The notes beneath the pieces are model-generated. The model did no database searches. It saw only the letters and a list, made by a program, of their open reading frames with translations, and was not told the origin of the DNA. DNA of 64,000 nucleotides, taken from the NCBI GenBank assembly GCA_964304625.1, contig OZ199838.1, positions 7,378,001-7,442,000 on the forward strand, in the 5' to 3' direction. The stretch comes from Kudoa neothunni. Its lineage: Eukaryota; Cnidaria. Shown in pieces: positions 14,133 to 27,100 of the stretch. Positions within the stretch are counted from its first letter, which is position 1; each line of letters starts with the position of its first letter. The translations under genes were made by a program, and so were the position numbers.

Positions 14133-16843
14133 TTTTGGTATTTATTTTAATACACCTTACTAGTATTAGTTGTGGGAGTAAATGCCGACTCTATGCTCAG
14201 CATACGATATAATTCGTTTGAGTAGATTTATTCTTAGTTAATTTCTAAATAAATTTAGTTTAGTTGTTTATTCTATAAAAATGAGGCATTAGACGAACAT
14301 TTCGTTGGTCAAAAAATATTCACTGATCCGACAGCTTACGTATATTAAGCTGGATTATGACCATTTTTGTTAGGTTGTAATGGTAACGTTTAAGCATACT
14401 TGTAATTTATAAAATATCTAATCTATATTTTCTTAACAAATTATTTGGTTGATTTAAATATTTTTATTTTTAGTTCTAAATAAGTTATGCGATGCGCTGA
14501 TGTGCGATTACAGGATTTGGATTAAGTGATGCCGACAAATTCTCCCGAGATTTTTTTAATGTTAATTTTTCCTCAAAATATTTTTTTCATGAAACATTGT
14601 AAATAAAATATAAAAATTTCTTATTTTAAGCAGACTTCTAATGGCTGCCATCTTGATTTGTTATTCGGTCGACGTAGAAAGAATTAAAGTTAGAGGACCC
14701 TCTTGGAATAAGCGGGCTTCTATGTTTCTAGAGCCATCTGATTAAAATCGCAATATATAGTATCTTAGCCAATGGATACTAATTAAAAAAATAATACAAT
14801 TTATTATAAAACTCTTGTATCATGTGGTTATACAGGTAGTTGGTATTTACCGTAAGAGAAATCATTAAAAACTATTGACTTCAAAATTCTACACAATATC
14901 TGAGCCTTTGATCATTTAGATCTCATTTATTCAATAAAGTTTTGAACCGTTTACACAAGAAATCTGTGATTTTCTGCAATATAAACTTGTTAAGTATTCT
15001 TTATTTAGAAAAATTTCAAAATAAAATTCATAAATAAATTGTAAATATTTATTAGGAGTAACTAATGAAACTTACATATATCGAAACTTTATGAAATGCT
15101 TAGGTGTGTTGCGTCTATTGATTTTTAACGCGAACGATTTCTTAAAATGTTAACACTAGTTTTCAGATTATCTTTAAATATTAAAGATATCGAGATATTT
15201 TGGTAAAGAGGAAGAAATTATGTTCTTTTTATATGCAAGTCGTTGATAATCTTAATGTTTAATTATATGAAATAAATTTAAAAATGGTTATATAACGCAA
15301 GTCCCAAAATTCAAATTATTGGAAGGTAACAATTAAAAAACTTTCTAAATCTATTCCACTTATATTTTTTTTCTCAACATAAAATATATCACATCAACTT
15401 TTCAAGCCCATTTGGTTACTCTAACTAGTAAAACTTTTATTCTAAAAAGTTAACCTCTCCTTCAATTATAAATATTTAACCTTTTTGTCCCCAATCGATA
15501 TGCTATCTTCAGATAGCATATTACGTAAAAATAATGAGTTATAACTATTTAAAAAGTTAAAACGTCCGAAAAAATTAATACGGTCATTATCATCAAATTA
15601 TATGAAAAAAATGAAAATTAAATAAAAACCGTATCCGTGAATATCATAATAACGTATAAATTCCACATTGTCTCTCACATTCATCGAAAATTTATTTTTA
15701 CCTGATTTGTAAGTAATGAATTAATATAATCAATATGCTCACATCGATAATTTTTTGGTGTATGCGCGCGCAACTTAGATGTCAACTTTTCGTTTTCAAA
15801 ATTATTCCATATCTAAAAAGTACAAAAAATTGAGTTTTAGTTTATATATTTGTCTCTTTAAAGTAGATATAATATATAGTTGTAAATAATGATAATGATT
15901 ATTTATTTGATAACACAACAATAATCCTTTTATAACTTTCTTAAATTAACTTTTAAATTTGTCAAAAACATATGAATATTTATTAAATTATGACAAATTA
16001 TATTTTAACAAAAATCTTTTGTGAAATATATTAAGATTATACCTAAAAATAAATTACATTGTTTAGAATGACACTATGTCGAATTTTTAAAAGCTTATTC
16101 AAATGTTATAATCCAATATAATTATTTTTAATTTGTTTTTAAATTGATAAAAATTTCTGAAACATTTCAAACTATTTTCTCTGAAATAATTTGAATAGAG
16201 CCTTATGGAGACGCAATTTTTTTCTTTTGATCATTTAAATAATCATTAGGCACGAAGGAGTTAATGTTTAGATACAATATTTTTTTAAAGTTTATGTTAA
16301 GCGTATAGATAGATGTTTCTCTTTCCGCACAACCTCTTCCTTGGTTCAAAAAATAAAAATTAAATCATTTGGAAAATTTTATTTTGTTGGTTGTGCTCAA
16401 TTTGGTATACAAACAATGAACAAAGTGCTCAGCTCAAAGTTTAGAATTCTTGAAACAAACTTTATAAGATAATTCATTTATAATTAGATTATTTACAAAA
16501 AATAATCATACAATCTCTTTTTATTATAATTAATATTGCGGAAAAAAGTTTATAAATATAAGCTATAAAACAATCTTAAATATCTATTATTTTTATTTTT
16601 AGTTCTATTAATATATTTCATCTTCACCTGTAGATTATAATGTTAATCCTTAAGAAAAAATTTTTTATACAATTTTATAGATATTCGTTAATGTTTTGGA
16701 TCAATCGTTGAAATTTTTATTGAAGAAAATCTTTATTAGCCATTTAATTAAAAATGAAAACATACATTGAAAGAGGAAATGTCGGCCTCATTTTCCTGTA
16801 GCCTCTTATCATTCTCACTAAAACGAAAATAAACCTTTATTTC
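14133..16843. other. Intergenic, AT-rich
   Basis: No gene supported. A 35-codon ORF at about 14641-14745 (MAAILICYSVDVERIKVRGP then more) is the only protein-like segment, and it has no spliced partner that I could find. The remainder is long A/T runs. Confidence 0.4.
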
Positions 16844-17305
16844 CTACACACGTATTTCATACTTGTGTTGCATTGACCTCGCAGTAGGAATTTCACTCGG
16901 TGAAACCAAAAATTCTCTTTGAACAAAATATCTAGGCGACATTGATGAATGAGCATTCATTCTATGTTTCTTATGGGTTCCATCATTTTCCCAAAAGCTA
17001 TGTAGCAAATTAAATGCTACCTACCAAAAAGGCGATGACAGCAAAAAGAATAAGGATAAATTCTATTTGCTGATAAACACGATAATGCTGAAAGGTGATT
17101 ACAATAATTTTGGACTCAGTGGCACATCACTAAGGTTGAAGTGTTTTTTGTGCACTTTATAATAATCTTGGCCTTTCTCAATTCCTAGATTAACCAAAGC
17201 TTTGTATTATTGAAAAACTCAAGCTTTAAACATACTAACTTTTTTCAACTGTAGAAAAAGCAAAAAATAAACTAAATGAATTGGCCGACGAAGTGTCAAC
17301 AACAT
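16844..17305 (-). CDS. Small predicted membrane protein, unrecognised
   Basis: Four exons (17305-17240, 17184-17131, 17087-17025, 16969-16844), all joined in phase 0 by GT-AG introns of 55, 43 and 55 nt, give a 102-residue protein. Hydrophobic segments are HLVYFLLFLQL (about residues 10-20) and FILILFAVIAFL (about 50-61). They are separated by a basic loop (ELRKAKIIIKCTK), and a polar tail follows (SPRYFVQREFLVSPSEIPTA). AATAAA starts 3 nt after the stop, which supports this as the true 3' end. The first ATG is the best available start, but an upstream exon is possible. The family is unknown to me. Confidence 0.5.
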
Positions 17306-18174
17306 TGTTGTATGTTGTCGAATTTTAGCTGAAAAAAGACATTTACGAATCATCTAATGGCCATCCACTAAAAATAAAAACAACTGACAGTCCAATCCAA
17401 ATCTGATTCTATAAATTTTGATTGTTTGATTATTAAGTAATCATTAAATTTCTTATAGAATTCTTTAAATCGGTAATTAAAACCAAGAAAGAACTTTAGC
17501 ATATAATCATAATTATTTTGAAATTACTAGAAAATATATAATATAACCGCCATGATAACATAAATAGATGATTATTTCTAATTGGGTAGACTTTGTGAAG
17601 TGCCAGCGTCACTGCTTTATTATTATAGTGATTTTTTGTCGAATGGACGCTTCGAATATTTTGTAATTAAATGTGTTATTTGGGCTGTTAAAAAGCGAGG
17701 AAAAAGTGAACAGTAAAAAACTAGAGGGTTTTAATAATCATATTATTGCCAATGAATTAATAAGTAAATTCACAAATCTTTGGTGCTGTAATAAAATTTG
17801 TTAGGCTTCTTTTTAAAATGGCGACAACTTAGAGCCTTCTAGACAATTAATCTATAACAGATCAATTCAATTTATAGTTTTGTTAATTCTTTAATATAAA
17901 ATTATCACTATACCCGCTTAGATCAGATTGGGGGCCATAAAGTACCGTTGATTCCTTAAATAAAGGCTCATAAACTGTTTATCAGCAAAGCGGCAGTAAA
18001 CGAGTTTATTTGCAATTAGTAGGAGCTCAATAATCTAAAAATTTTCAAAGGCTATGAGAAACTACAGAATTAGTCAAATGAACATTGGCTCTGCCTACGA
18101 ACATACACTTAGAGCTCGTTCGTTCATTTACCAAGATTATTAACAAAAAACGATAACATTATTTATTTACTGCT
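17306..18174. other. Intergenic with one possible exon
   Basis: At about 17595-17714 (plus) a frame opens after GGGTAG and encodes LCEVPASLLYYYSDFLSNGR and onward to a TAA. It reads better than the surrounding sequence, but no upstream exon was found. Otherwise nothing is seen. Confidence 0.3.
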
Positions 18175-18302
18175 ATTGAATGTAACGCAAGGTCCTAACC
18201 GGGATCCGAACCTGGGTTCTTTGCATAACAAGGCGGTGGTGCCATATCGCACATCTATGGTTGGTGGATTACAACCCTTATAATCCACGTGTTACATTCA
18301 AT
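18175..18302 (-). repeat. tRNA-like sequence bounded by 12-bp inverted repeats
   Basis: ATTGAATGTAAC (18175-18186) recurs inverted at 18291-18302. Between them the minus strand carries a Pol III A-box-like ATGGCACCACCGC and a B-box-like GGTTCGGATCCC at tRNA spacing. The T-arm (CCAGG/CCCGG) forms, but no 5' partner for the acceptor strand TTAGGAC is present, so this is not a functional tRNA. A second internal inverted repeat (GTGGATTA/TAATCCAC) lies near the right end. Best read as a tRNA-derived SINE-like fragment or a decayed tRNA inside a small inverted-repeat element. Confidence 0.45.
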
Positions 18303-18479
18303 ATTTTATTGTATCAGATATACCATAATTAAAAATTAGATTTTTAAAATTCGTTTTAAGGGCATAAGATGTCATTACTGATGTCAATACGAGATTTACA
18401 AATTATTAAATTATTGTTTAACTTATATAAATCCATATATAATATTAAATTTACCGGAAAAGTATGTAGAGTAGGAAAA

Positions 18480-19024
18480 AATCAACAAAGTTACATCTAA
18501 ACCAGCGTTGGTTGAATTTGTCTGATTTTTTACCCTAGTTTTTTCAAAAGGTTGCATAATCGCAACAAATTGTTTCAAAAGGAACAAATCCTATATTCTA
18601 AAGATGGAAATATAATCATTGTTGATTTCATTATGAGGAATCTTCAATTAGATGATTATATGTTTTATGAAATTCTTCATATCAAATGAAAATGTATACA
18701 GTAGAAGTTTATCAAGGTCAAGCAACAATTATACATTTTAATAAGTTATCCTTAAAGCCCAAAGAATACAGAAGTTCAGACTAAAAAGAACATGCCAATA
18801 ATCTATGAAAACAAACACATTTTGAATGTTATGCCCTAGTTGAGACCAACACTTTGGATTTTTTTAAATCATTAATAGCGATGACCCACGGCTTTGTCAT
18901 GACCGCGGATCATTTTGGAAATACTGCGAAAAGTGTTATGAGTGTTGGAATAATGAAAGTTTTAATTCTACAAAAAAGATTTTGTTGGTGGTATCCAATG
19001 CTAACCCATTATCACAAGTTTTTG
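18480..19024 (+). pseudogene. Coding-like remnants beside a piggyBac insertion
   Basis: After CCCTAG at 18538 a frame reads FFKRLHNRNKLFQKEQILYS and on to a stop near 18690. A second frame at about 18835-18957 reads ALVETNTLDFFKSLIAMTHG and continues. The segments are separated by stops. They are more protein-like than nearby DNA and stop at the TTAA (19025-19028) where the piggyBac begins, so the original sequence may continue after 23977. I do not recognise the product. Confidence 0.3.
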
Positions 19025-20249
19025 TTAACCCTTTCATGCCTGAAAATCAAGCTGTAATAATTTATTTTTTTAAGAGCGCAACAATATTTTTGTATTTTTA
19101 ATAATAACACATTTAAAAATTTCGGAAATACTTAATTAGGAACCATATCTAATTAAATGTTGCCAAAAGGCAACATTCGGATACGCCTTAATCCCCAAAA
19201 CAATTATGCGCGGGGGTAAGGAAGATTTCTTTCTGCTCCAAATTACACAAATTTCACACATTCAATAACAAAAAAATATTTCTAATTTTGTTTGTGGAAA
19301 TTTAAATAACAATTTCTGTTGATATTTAAGCACAGATAAAATTTACATTACATGCACATAATTGTAGAATGCATTCCGTACAATTTGCATCTAGCCTTCG
19401 TTGTTGTAAATGAAGGGATGTGGGAAATTTCGTCGAAACGCACAGTAGCACTTACTTTTGATTCTGGTAGATTATATATTCTTCTAGATATAGGGATCGG
19501 GATATTAGTAATACCTGATGTGGACGGCCTCCCTCTTTTACTCGCAACACTTACCACTTGATTCTCATGCATCAATCGTTCACTTACCGAAACACTGAAA
19601 TCTAACAAACATAAGCTTTTATTTGTTGGAATTTCATGTAAAGAACATTGACGTTTATAAAAGAGTCATCCGTTAAGGATGCATAGGTTCATCGCCCACA
19701 AGAAGACTCTCTTGTACCACTTTTTGTACTTGTGGTCAAGTCTATACAGAGTCATCAACATGTCGAAAAAGTCTACACTGCCCATATTTTGATTATACAT
19801 TTTAATTATATTGGGGGTAGTCAATTTTTATAACTTTTTTTGCCTTTCGATCATATCTATCAATAGAGCTCAAGGGGAAAATAGAGTGAACCGTCGATGT
19901 CACAGTTACAGCTGACCCATCTAATCAACGTACAATGTTTGTTTTAAAACGACCGTCAAGATGTAAGGCATATTCATAACTTCCTCTTTTTAGCTTCCTG
20001 AATGTCTCATCATCACCTAATGGGACAATTTCGGAGACGATTCGATCTTAAGTACCAATTGAATGATGATCTATCTTCAGCAGAATTGAGTGCAATGATA
20101 ACGTGGTAAAATAATCATCATTATAGAAATGATGCTTGCTTCCGTTCTTTATGGATCCTGCTAATTTTAAAACGATGTCAAAGGAGCGAAAACCAGAACG
20201 TTCATCATCGTATTTAAAATCCCCATTTTCAAAAAAAAGTCGTGCACTA

Positions 20250-21537
20250 CCGGGTTTTGCATCAGAATCCGGACAACATACTAGTTTTTTCCGGATGTTT
20301 TCGAAATTATCTTCGTAAACCGCTACACGTTGAACAGCATTAGTGACATAATTCCCGGCATTGTTGAACACACTAACGAAAAACGGAAATTTGTTATTGA
20401 TGCGGTGATTTTTAAATGTAAATCACAAGCTGAAACTTCTAGAGATTTAAATGTTCCACGCTCGACCGTAAGTGGCAATAAAAATTTACGATGTCGAGGA
20501 AAGAACATTCAAGACCTCAAAGGGAGGTTCTGTCAATGTGACACTGACTGAAGACCTTAAGCAACATCTTCTTGATCTCATAGAAGACGATTGCACAATA
20601 ACCCTACAATCTATGCTCGAAAAGCTAGATTTGTTGGTTCATAGAACAACAGTTTGGAGATGGCTCAAAGCACTCAAAATAACTTTTTGAATGACCCGCC
20701 CTATTCCAAAAAGTAGGAATTGTGCGGAAGTAAAATCGGAGCGTAGCTGCTATGCGAATTGGTATCAAGAGCTTCCTCACGATATACGCTACAAAAATTT
20801 AATTTTTGTCGACGAGAGTCCCTTTTCGCTCCATGGGCGTTCACCAGTGGGAATCACACCAAACCCAGTGGTGCAAAACAGTAGGGGACGAAATGCCATT
20901 ATGATCCTCGCCGTCAGTGCCATTAGCGTGGTTAGTTGCGAACCTGTACATGGTGGTGTAAACCATGTTGTTTTCCAATAATTCTTGACAAAATTTAAAG
21001 ATGTTCTTGATGAAGGCCATTACATAACAATAATGGACAATGTAAGGTTCCACCATATAAACCAAGAGTTCTGCGATGAATACCCTTACGAAGTTCACTA
21101 TTTACCGAGGTATTCACCATTTCTAAACCCCTGCGAAGAGATTTTTTCCAAAATTAAAAGTAATGTTCGCCGAGGCGGACCATTACAGGGGACCAATGAT
21201 CTGCTGGGGAGAATGGAGAATACCTCTCATTCTGTCACAGAAACCCACTTAAAAAATTATTTCCAGCACATTGAAACGTTTTTGGGTGGTGGTCACACGT
21301 TCCATGATATTAGGCGTGAGTAATGTTAGGACAATTAGTATTATTTCCAGACATTTTATCTGTTTATTGTTTGAATTTTTGCGCTTATTACTTAATTTGC
21401 TAACTTTTGTAATTGATAAAAATAAAAATTTGTTTTCAAAAAATCATGAGTTAGAATAACGATTGAACGTTAAAGTAACCGAAAAAATTACTCAAAATAC
21501 ACAGTTTGTTGAGTCCGAATTCGAGCGCAAAACCCGG
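20250..21537 (+). mobile_element. IS630/Tc1/mariner-like transposon A, inside piggyBac 1
   Basis: Flanked by duplicated TA (20248-20249, 21538-21539). Terminal inverted repeats start CCGGGTTTTGC at both ends and share a later TTCGGAC/TCCGGAC block. The transposase occupies 20330-21323 in several frames. It has an N-terminal helix-turn-helix part (VIDAVIFKCKSQAE), TTVWRWLKAL, first catalytic Asp in FVDESPF, second in IMDNVRFHH and Glu in LNPCEEIFSKIK. The second Asp and the Glu are 32 residues apart. At least one frameshift near 20500 and stops near 20690 and 20982 make it inactive. It lies in the opposite orientation to the host piggyBac gene. Confidence 0.88.
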
Positions 21538-22367
21538 TATACCATCAGATCCATTTCTAATAAAAACCTTGAATCCCTATTTTGTAGGTTTCGAGGGCAA
21601 GTATCTCTTGAGACCAGACTTCCTTTAAATGGTATCATCTGCTCATCCACACATTGGTTGTATTCGGGTTCAATTTTTAGGCATTCTTCCTTTATCATGT
21701 TTAGCAAGGGTCTCACTTTAAAGAAACGGTCGCAGTCTTTACTGGTTCTAGAGGTCACTAGTTTATTATTATCGCAAAAATGTGTATATCTTTTGATGGA
21801 CCCAAATCGATCTCTGGACATTTTTTCTGATATAGAACTACAATTGAGTTCACTACACCAATAGTTTCTTGTACGTGGTAATTTGATTATTGACATACGT
21901 ATAAGCATCCCAATATATAATTTCATTTCGTTTGTTGTAGCTCTAAAATTTGAATTGGTTTCTAAGGCGTAATTATAAGTTTCTTTGCATATAAGTTAGA
22001 ACAATTCATCTGTAAAGTATCTGTTGAAATATAAGTGAAGATCCAAAATTGGTTCCATTTTAAATTCCACGCTTGATGAAAAACTTTCTTCAATTATGTT
22101 TAACACCTTTTTCACGTAATTAGGTTGATCATTATTGTATTCTTCTTTATCAGAGTTGGCACCTGAAATCGAATCACATTGTAGGTTGTTGTTTTCATCA
22201 TCAGATATATTCTCGGCGTCAGGTTTATCAGCATCTGGGAGTAATATTAATTCCTCAACAATTTTACCATCAACATTGATCTTTTTCACTAAATCTGCAT
22301 CCATCGCAATGTTGACCATGAAAAACAGCACTTGCGCCGAATGTTGCCATGTAGCAACAAGCCTTAA

Positions 22368-23625
22368 CCCTCCCCGTACTGCGTGCGAAAAAATTACGCG
22401 TGTGCCGATGGGGTCCATTTGGGAGCCCCTTTTAAATCGGCCTTAAACGCCACCAATTATTACGAAACTAACATGATGTTATTTATAGACATTTATAAGT
22501 ATAAAAAATAAACTTTAACCTCTCTCTCTCCGGTAGCTTAAAATGCAGATAGGAGACCAAGATGAACTTATTGTGTCCGACCAATGTGATGAAATCAGCG
22601 CATACATTTCAGCATTAATGGCTTCGAAGATGTCTAAAAGAAATAAATATCCAATTTATTCGACTAGGTGTCATAAAAAATTAATAGGTGATGATCAAAC
22701 ACAGGCCAAACTAAGCGCCGTTCTTTAGAAATTATCGGGCCGTTTCGGAAATAGTAAATGCTACATCCCCTTACGTTTTTACGAACTTTTATTTATTTAT
22801 TTGCATATTTAAGAGTTAATATGATTAGATTAAAGAATATAGTTTAAGGAAACCTAAGTTGTTTAAATATTTTGGTATCCATACTTGCAAAACTGCTGGA
22901 ACATACATTTAACGCTTCTATACAAATAATTCGTAGCACATACATGTCGATATCAATAATCAATAAACACACGGTGCTTTAAACTATTGTTAAATACTCA
23001 ATATAAATATTAATAGCCATTATTTCTGACTATTTTTAAAAATTATTGACAGGTCTTATTGTTTATGTTATTAAATTTGCAATATAACAATTATTCGCCA
23101 AATACTTTATACTCTATCAATTTATATTTCGCCGAATAAAAATTACGGAATCCCCAGATAATACACAAAGATTCTAATAGTTATATTGCAATTAATGAAT
23201 CATGGATTAATTTATTGTTGGTAAACAGAGATTCTTTAGAGAAACAAGAGCCTACCAACCAAGAAGCGCGGTACGGATGAATTCTCGCTGATCTCCTATT
23301 AAGTCGAAGTATATATAAACCTTATGTATATATGGCTTAAAGATCAATTAAACAAAATTTATATAAATAAGTAAAATAGATTAATATGCACATAACGAAC
23401 CATTTTTCTCGAAATTCTATAGGAATAAACATGCGGATTATGAAATAAATATAATCTCTAAGGCATATTTTTTAAATTAGAAAAAAAATTTTAGTTTCTA
23501 TACTTAATTTTTAACTTTATAGAGGCATTCCTGGAACAGTAAAGAAGTCAACCGTTTAGTTTCAGTGTAACGCGAAAAATACTGAAATTGGGGTCCCTAA
23601 TGGACCCCGCTTCGGACAGGGAGGG
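22368..23625. mobile_element. Non-autonomous TTAA (piggyBac-like) element inside piggyBac 1
   Basis: TTAA at 22364-22367 and 23626-23629. The ends are CCCTCCCCGT and, inverted, CCCTCCCTGT. Each end is followed by a short imperfect palindrome: GGGGTCCATTTGGGAGCCCC at the left and a GGGGTCC...GGACCCC hairpin at the right. No transposase is present. A short ORF at 22543-22728 (MQIGDQDELIVSDQCDEISA then more) is of unknown meaning. At 1.26 kb it is a MITE-sized element mobilised by a relative. Confidence 0.75.
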
Positions 23626-24103
23626 TTAATCTACTACTCCAAACTAGAGTTCTTTTAGATTAGATGATGTATACAAATTTTCGTAAAAAAGATGTATCAT
23701 TTTATAATATATATTTTTAAATGCAGGTAAAATAATAATTAGGATGTAAATTTAGTGCCATAAAATGACCTTTTTATTGTTTGAACATTTTCAATTTAAA
23801 ACTTGTTTTTATTAACTAAAAAATTTTGATAATTACCTAATTTTTCGTTCGATAAAAGAATAAATATTAATTTGACTTTTTTAAGGAATGTTTCGGCTGT
23901 AAAATATAATACTCAATGAGAAATTATAAAAACAATCCGATGTCGCTATATAGTAGCATTTGGCGTGAAAGAGTTAATCAGTTTTCGAAAATTTTTAATT
24001 TTAGTTAATATTTCGGTAAATTAAACTAAAAATTATATACTTGAATAATTATTCTTAATTTTTATGGATGAACCGTCTAACATAACGACAAAACCTCATC
24101 TAG

Positions 24104-27100
24104 ATACAGTGGGTGACGTGTAGTTCGTAATTTGAAGAAATATTACAAAATTAACGTACACAAAAGATTATAATACGTTATTTATTTCTCGAACTATTTA
24201 AAAACATTTATTTGGCCATTATGAATACAAATAAAATATTTTTAAACTAATTAATTAGATTTTTTCTGGATTATTTTGTAGTGACGTGTGGTTTGTAATT
24301 TCTTCAGGTGCGTTGAGATTTTTGTTTTCTATTGGTGGTGAATTGAGGGACAGAAATAAAAATTTGGTCGGGACTTTAAAAGAGAAATATAAAATAATAA
24401 AGTTTTTCCAAAACCACCGAAGGCGTGGAGCGGAAACAATATTGAAAATGACGCCAATATTAATGATCTTATAAGTGATGGTAATCGTAACAGAGACGAT
24501 AAATTTGATGGCATAGGACGAAGAATTATTCCATTAAAAATTGGTAGTGGCTATATCTCAGGTAATCAATATCTATAAAACTACTCAGTATTGTTTGCCC
24601 ATATTCCACATATCATCTAATGTTTATCTAACTTAATTTTCTGTAAATTTTTGAAAAATTGAAAAAAATAATTTTTTCTTTGTGTGACCATACACAAGTC
24701 CAACAGCAGGTGGGAACGATTTTTTATTTTTTTAATATAATTTCATCAATTAGCATCATTATACACAAAATATAGAAATAATAATAATTTTTGTCTTTTT
24801 TTTAAATTAATATTCTTCAAGTTATATGAAATAAAACTAATAATGAGTTTAAATACTACTTTAAGCGATCACTCAATAAAACAGCTTTCATATGACACAT
24901 GTAGAGGATTATTCTCAAAATTAAATTTTTTTTTATATATTTAATTTTAAAGTTATAATTTTATTTCTTTTTTTTTATAATTCTGATTGCAGTTAAACGA
25001 CTTCCTCGTGGTCGACCAATCGACTTAACTTTAGGAGGAATCACTAGATCTGAACAAAAATTAGCATAATTTTTTGTTAGGTTTAACCCTTTAATTGAGG
25101 TTCTTCTACGATGGCGTTTGATTCATCGTTATAATCAATTTGTTCTTCCAGAGGACCAAAATCATCACTGGAATTAAGTTTTGGTATTTTGGTACGTGAG
25201 ACTTCTATTAAATTTATCGATGACTCCTAATTTTTATTAGTTAAAGTCAAATTATAAATTTTATACGTTTTCTTGAAATTCAGTTTCATCTTTAACTATA
25301 TAAAATTTAATATTTCATTTATAAACAAAAATCACATGTATCAAGGAACTGATCGATAACCATGACATCGTGACTTCTAATTATTTTTTCCAATAGATTT
25401 ATTGATTTTTCGAAAAATTCGGAAGTTGAGTTGGCTAGTTTGGTTGTAAAATTTGACGTGTACTTCAACTTTTGTCCAAATGTCTTTATGTTAATTTTTT
25501 GTTTCTTTTCAAGAACAACAGTAGGAAGATTTTCTGTATTATTTTGAGTTGTAGATTCCGCATTTAAAAACTTCATTCCATATGCCTTTTTCCATCGATC
25601 ATTGCATAATGTTTCACAGAATAACGGAAGTTTTTCTGATAACCTGTAGCTTAGAACATGGCGACATGGTAATGAAAATGAGCGATAAAATAAACAAAGA
25701 CACGTTGATCGACTTGTGGTTTCATTTGAGTTAGAGGATAATGCAGTATTGTCCACGAATTTATGTTCTTTTTGAAGCATGATAAGTGCATAATTCCTCA
25801 GACATTCTTTATGGTGTAGAACCTGCTTATTGTTGAGAATCTCATTTGATTCATAATACAGTTGATCAATTGAAGAAACTTCCCTTTCAATTTTAAGTGA
25901 ACTTAGAATTTTAAAAAAACTTTGGATGAAGTCGGCTAACGAACTGAATTTTTGGACAACACTTTTAATTTTGGAATTTATTACTTCAAGGCGATTGTTG
26001 GTTTCGTTGTCGTAAAAATTTTTCGTATTGCTGATACCAATGACCCATTCATTGTATACTCCTTCCCAATTTCTTTTGAAATATTCACTTAATTTGGGAT
26101 TTTTAAAATCGTGAATTTGGTCAACATAATGCAAATATTCAATGTAATCAGTCGAGTACATCATTTTTTGTAAACAACTTAAAATCTCTTGTCTTTTAAT
26201 AAAAGATATCTCAAATTCGTTAACGGTGATATGTCTTTGAAAAATTTGATTCACATGAAATTTACATAAAATGAATGATGATAGTGGAAAACTTAATTTG
26301 AGACATTTTCTTAGCTTTTCATCCTTGTCTGTAACAATGGTATGTACATTTTTTGATAAGTTTGGTATCAATTATGCCAAAGTATTACAAAACCATTGGG
26401 TGGAATCTTCCGTCTCTTCGTAGAAAATGCAGGCACTCGAAATATGAGTCAAACCAAAAGAATCCTCCCCAGCAGATATGTATAACGGGGCACTAAAATT
26501 ATAAAATTATTCATCCGTTTTCAAAAGTTACCTTGAATTAAGGAGTTTATAAGTTGCATCAACGAACATAACCTCAGAATAAAATTCCAAAAATGATTTC
26601 ATTTTGTCGTCAGGGAAAAAATTCCATTAACGACTTTATGATTATCATATAAAATCCTAACGTAACATTTGAAATCTTCTTTCAACATTTTCTCTATTAC
26701 ACATAGGTTATCACAGAATGAGTCTTTGTTTTCTCTAATATTGTGGATGGATTTCAAACGGATGTTTTTACCCGTTTCGTTGTAAATTTTATTTTGAATT
26801 AATTTTTCATTGGTCGTAAGGTGAATTAATTCCGCGAGATTTGGGTCATTTAGGTCAATTTGTCGTTGTTTTGGGAGATTTCGATATAGCACTGCACTTA
26901 AATCATGATTATGTTCTAATTTACTAGAACGTACTTCAAGTGCTACACCATCAACAGAGGTCCTAAGAGATAAAACCAGGGGGCAGTTTTCCTTTAATGC
27001 CGGTTTGTTTCTAATTCCATCGGATTTTGTTTTATTCTTGCCACTGAAAATACAACGATATGTAATTTCATAATACCGCAGAGATTGGTTAATTGATTTT

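Larger units (their letters stand above)
19029..23973 (-). mobile_element. piggyBac-type transposon 1, hit by two further insertions
   Basis: Bounded by TTAA at 19025-19028 and 23974-23977, with ends CCCTTTCATGCC and (inverted) CTCTTTCACGCC. A transposase reading frame on the minus strand runs from ATG at about 22319 to a stop at 19348. It includes the catalytic-domain stretches CVDEQMIPFKGS, GFRSFDIVLKLAGSI, FYNDDYFTTLSLHS and a C-terminal GRPSTSG / RCK segment. It is broken. One clear break is a one-base loss in a T run, seen where the frame changes beside the IS630-like insert. Removing the TA-flanked insert (20250-21537) and the TTAA-flanked insert (22368-23625) leaves about 2.39 kb, nearly the size of piggyBac 2 at 47.9 kb. 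The terminal region carries a GC-rich hairpin (TTGCC-x4-GGCAA at 19158). Confidence 0.85.

Noticed and set aside
18190-18275. Functional tRNA gene
   Set aside because: A- and B-box-like motifs exist, but no acceptor-stem partner, the T-loop lacks A58 and the anticodon arm does not fold with a 7-nt loop.
22135-22446. Plus-strand ORF inside piggyBac 1
   Set aside because: Antisense shadow of the acidic N-terminal part of the piggyBac transposase, extended into the adjoining TTAA element.
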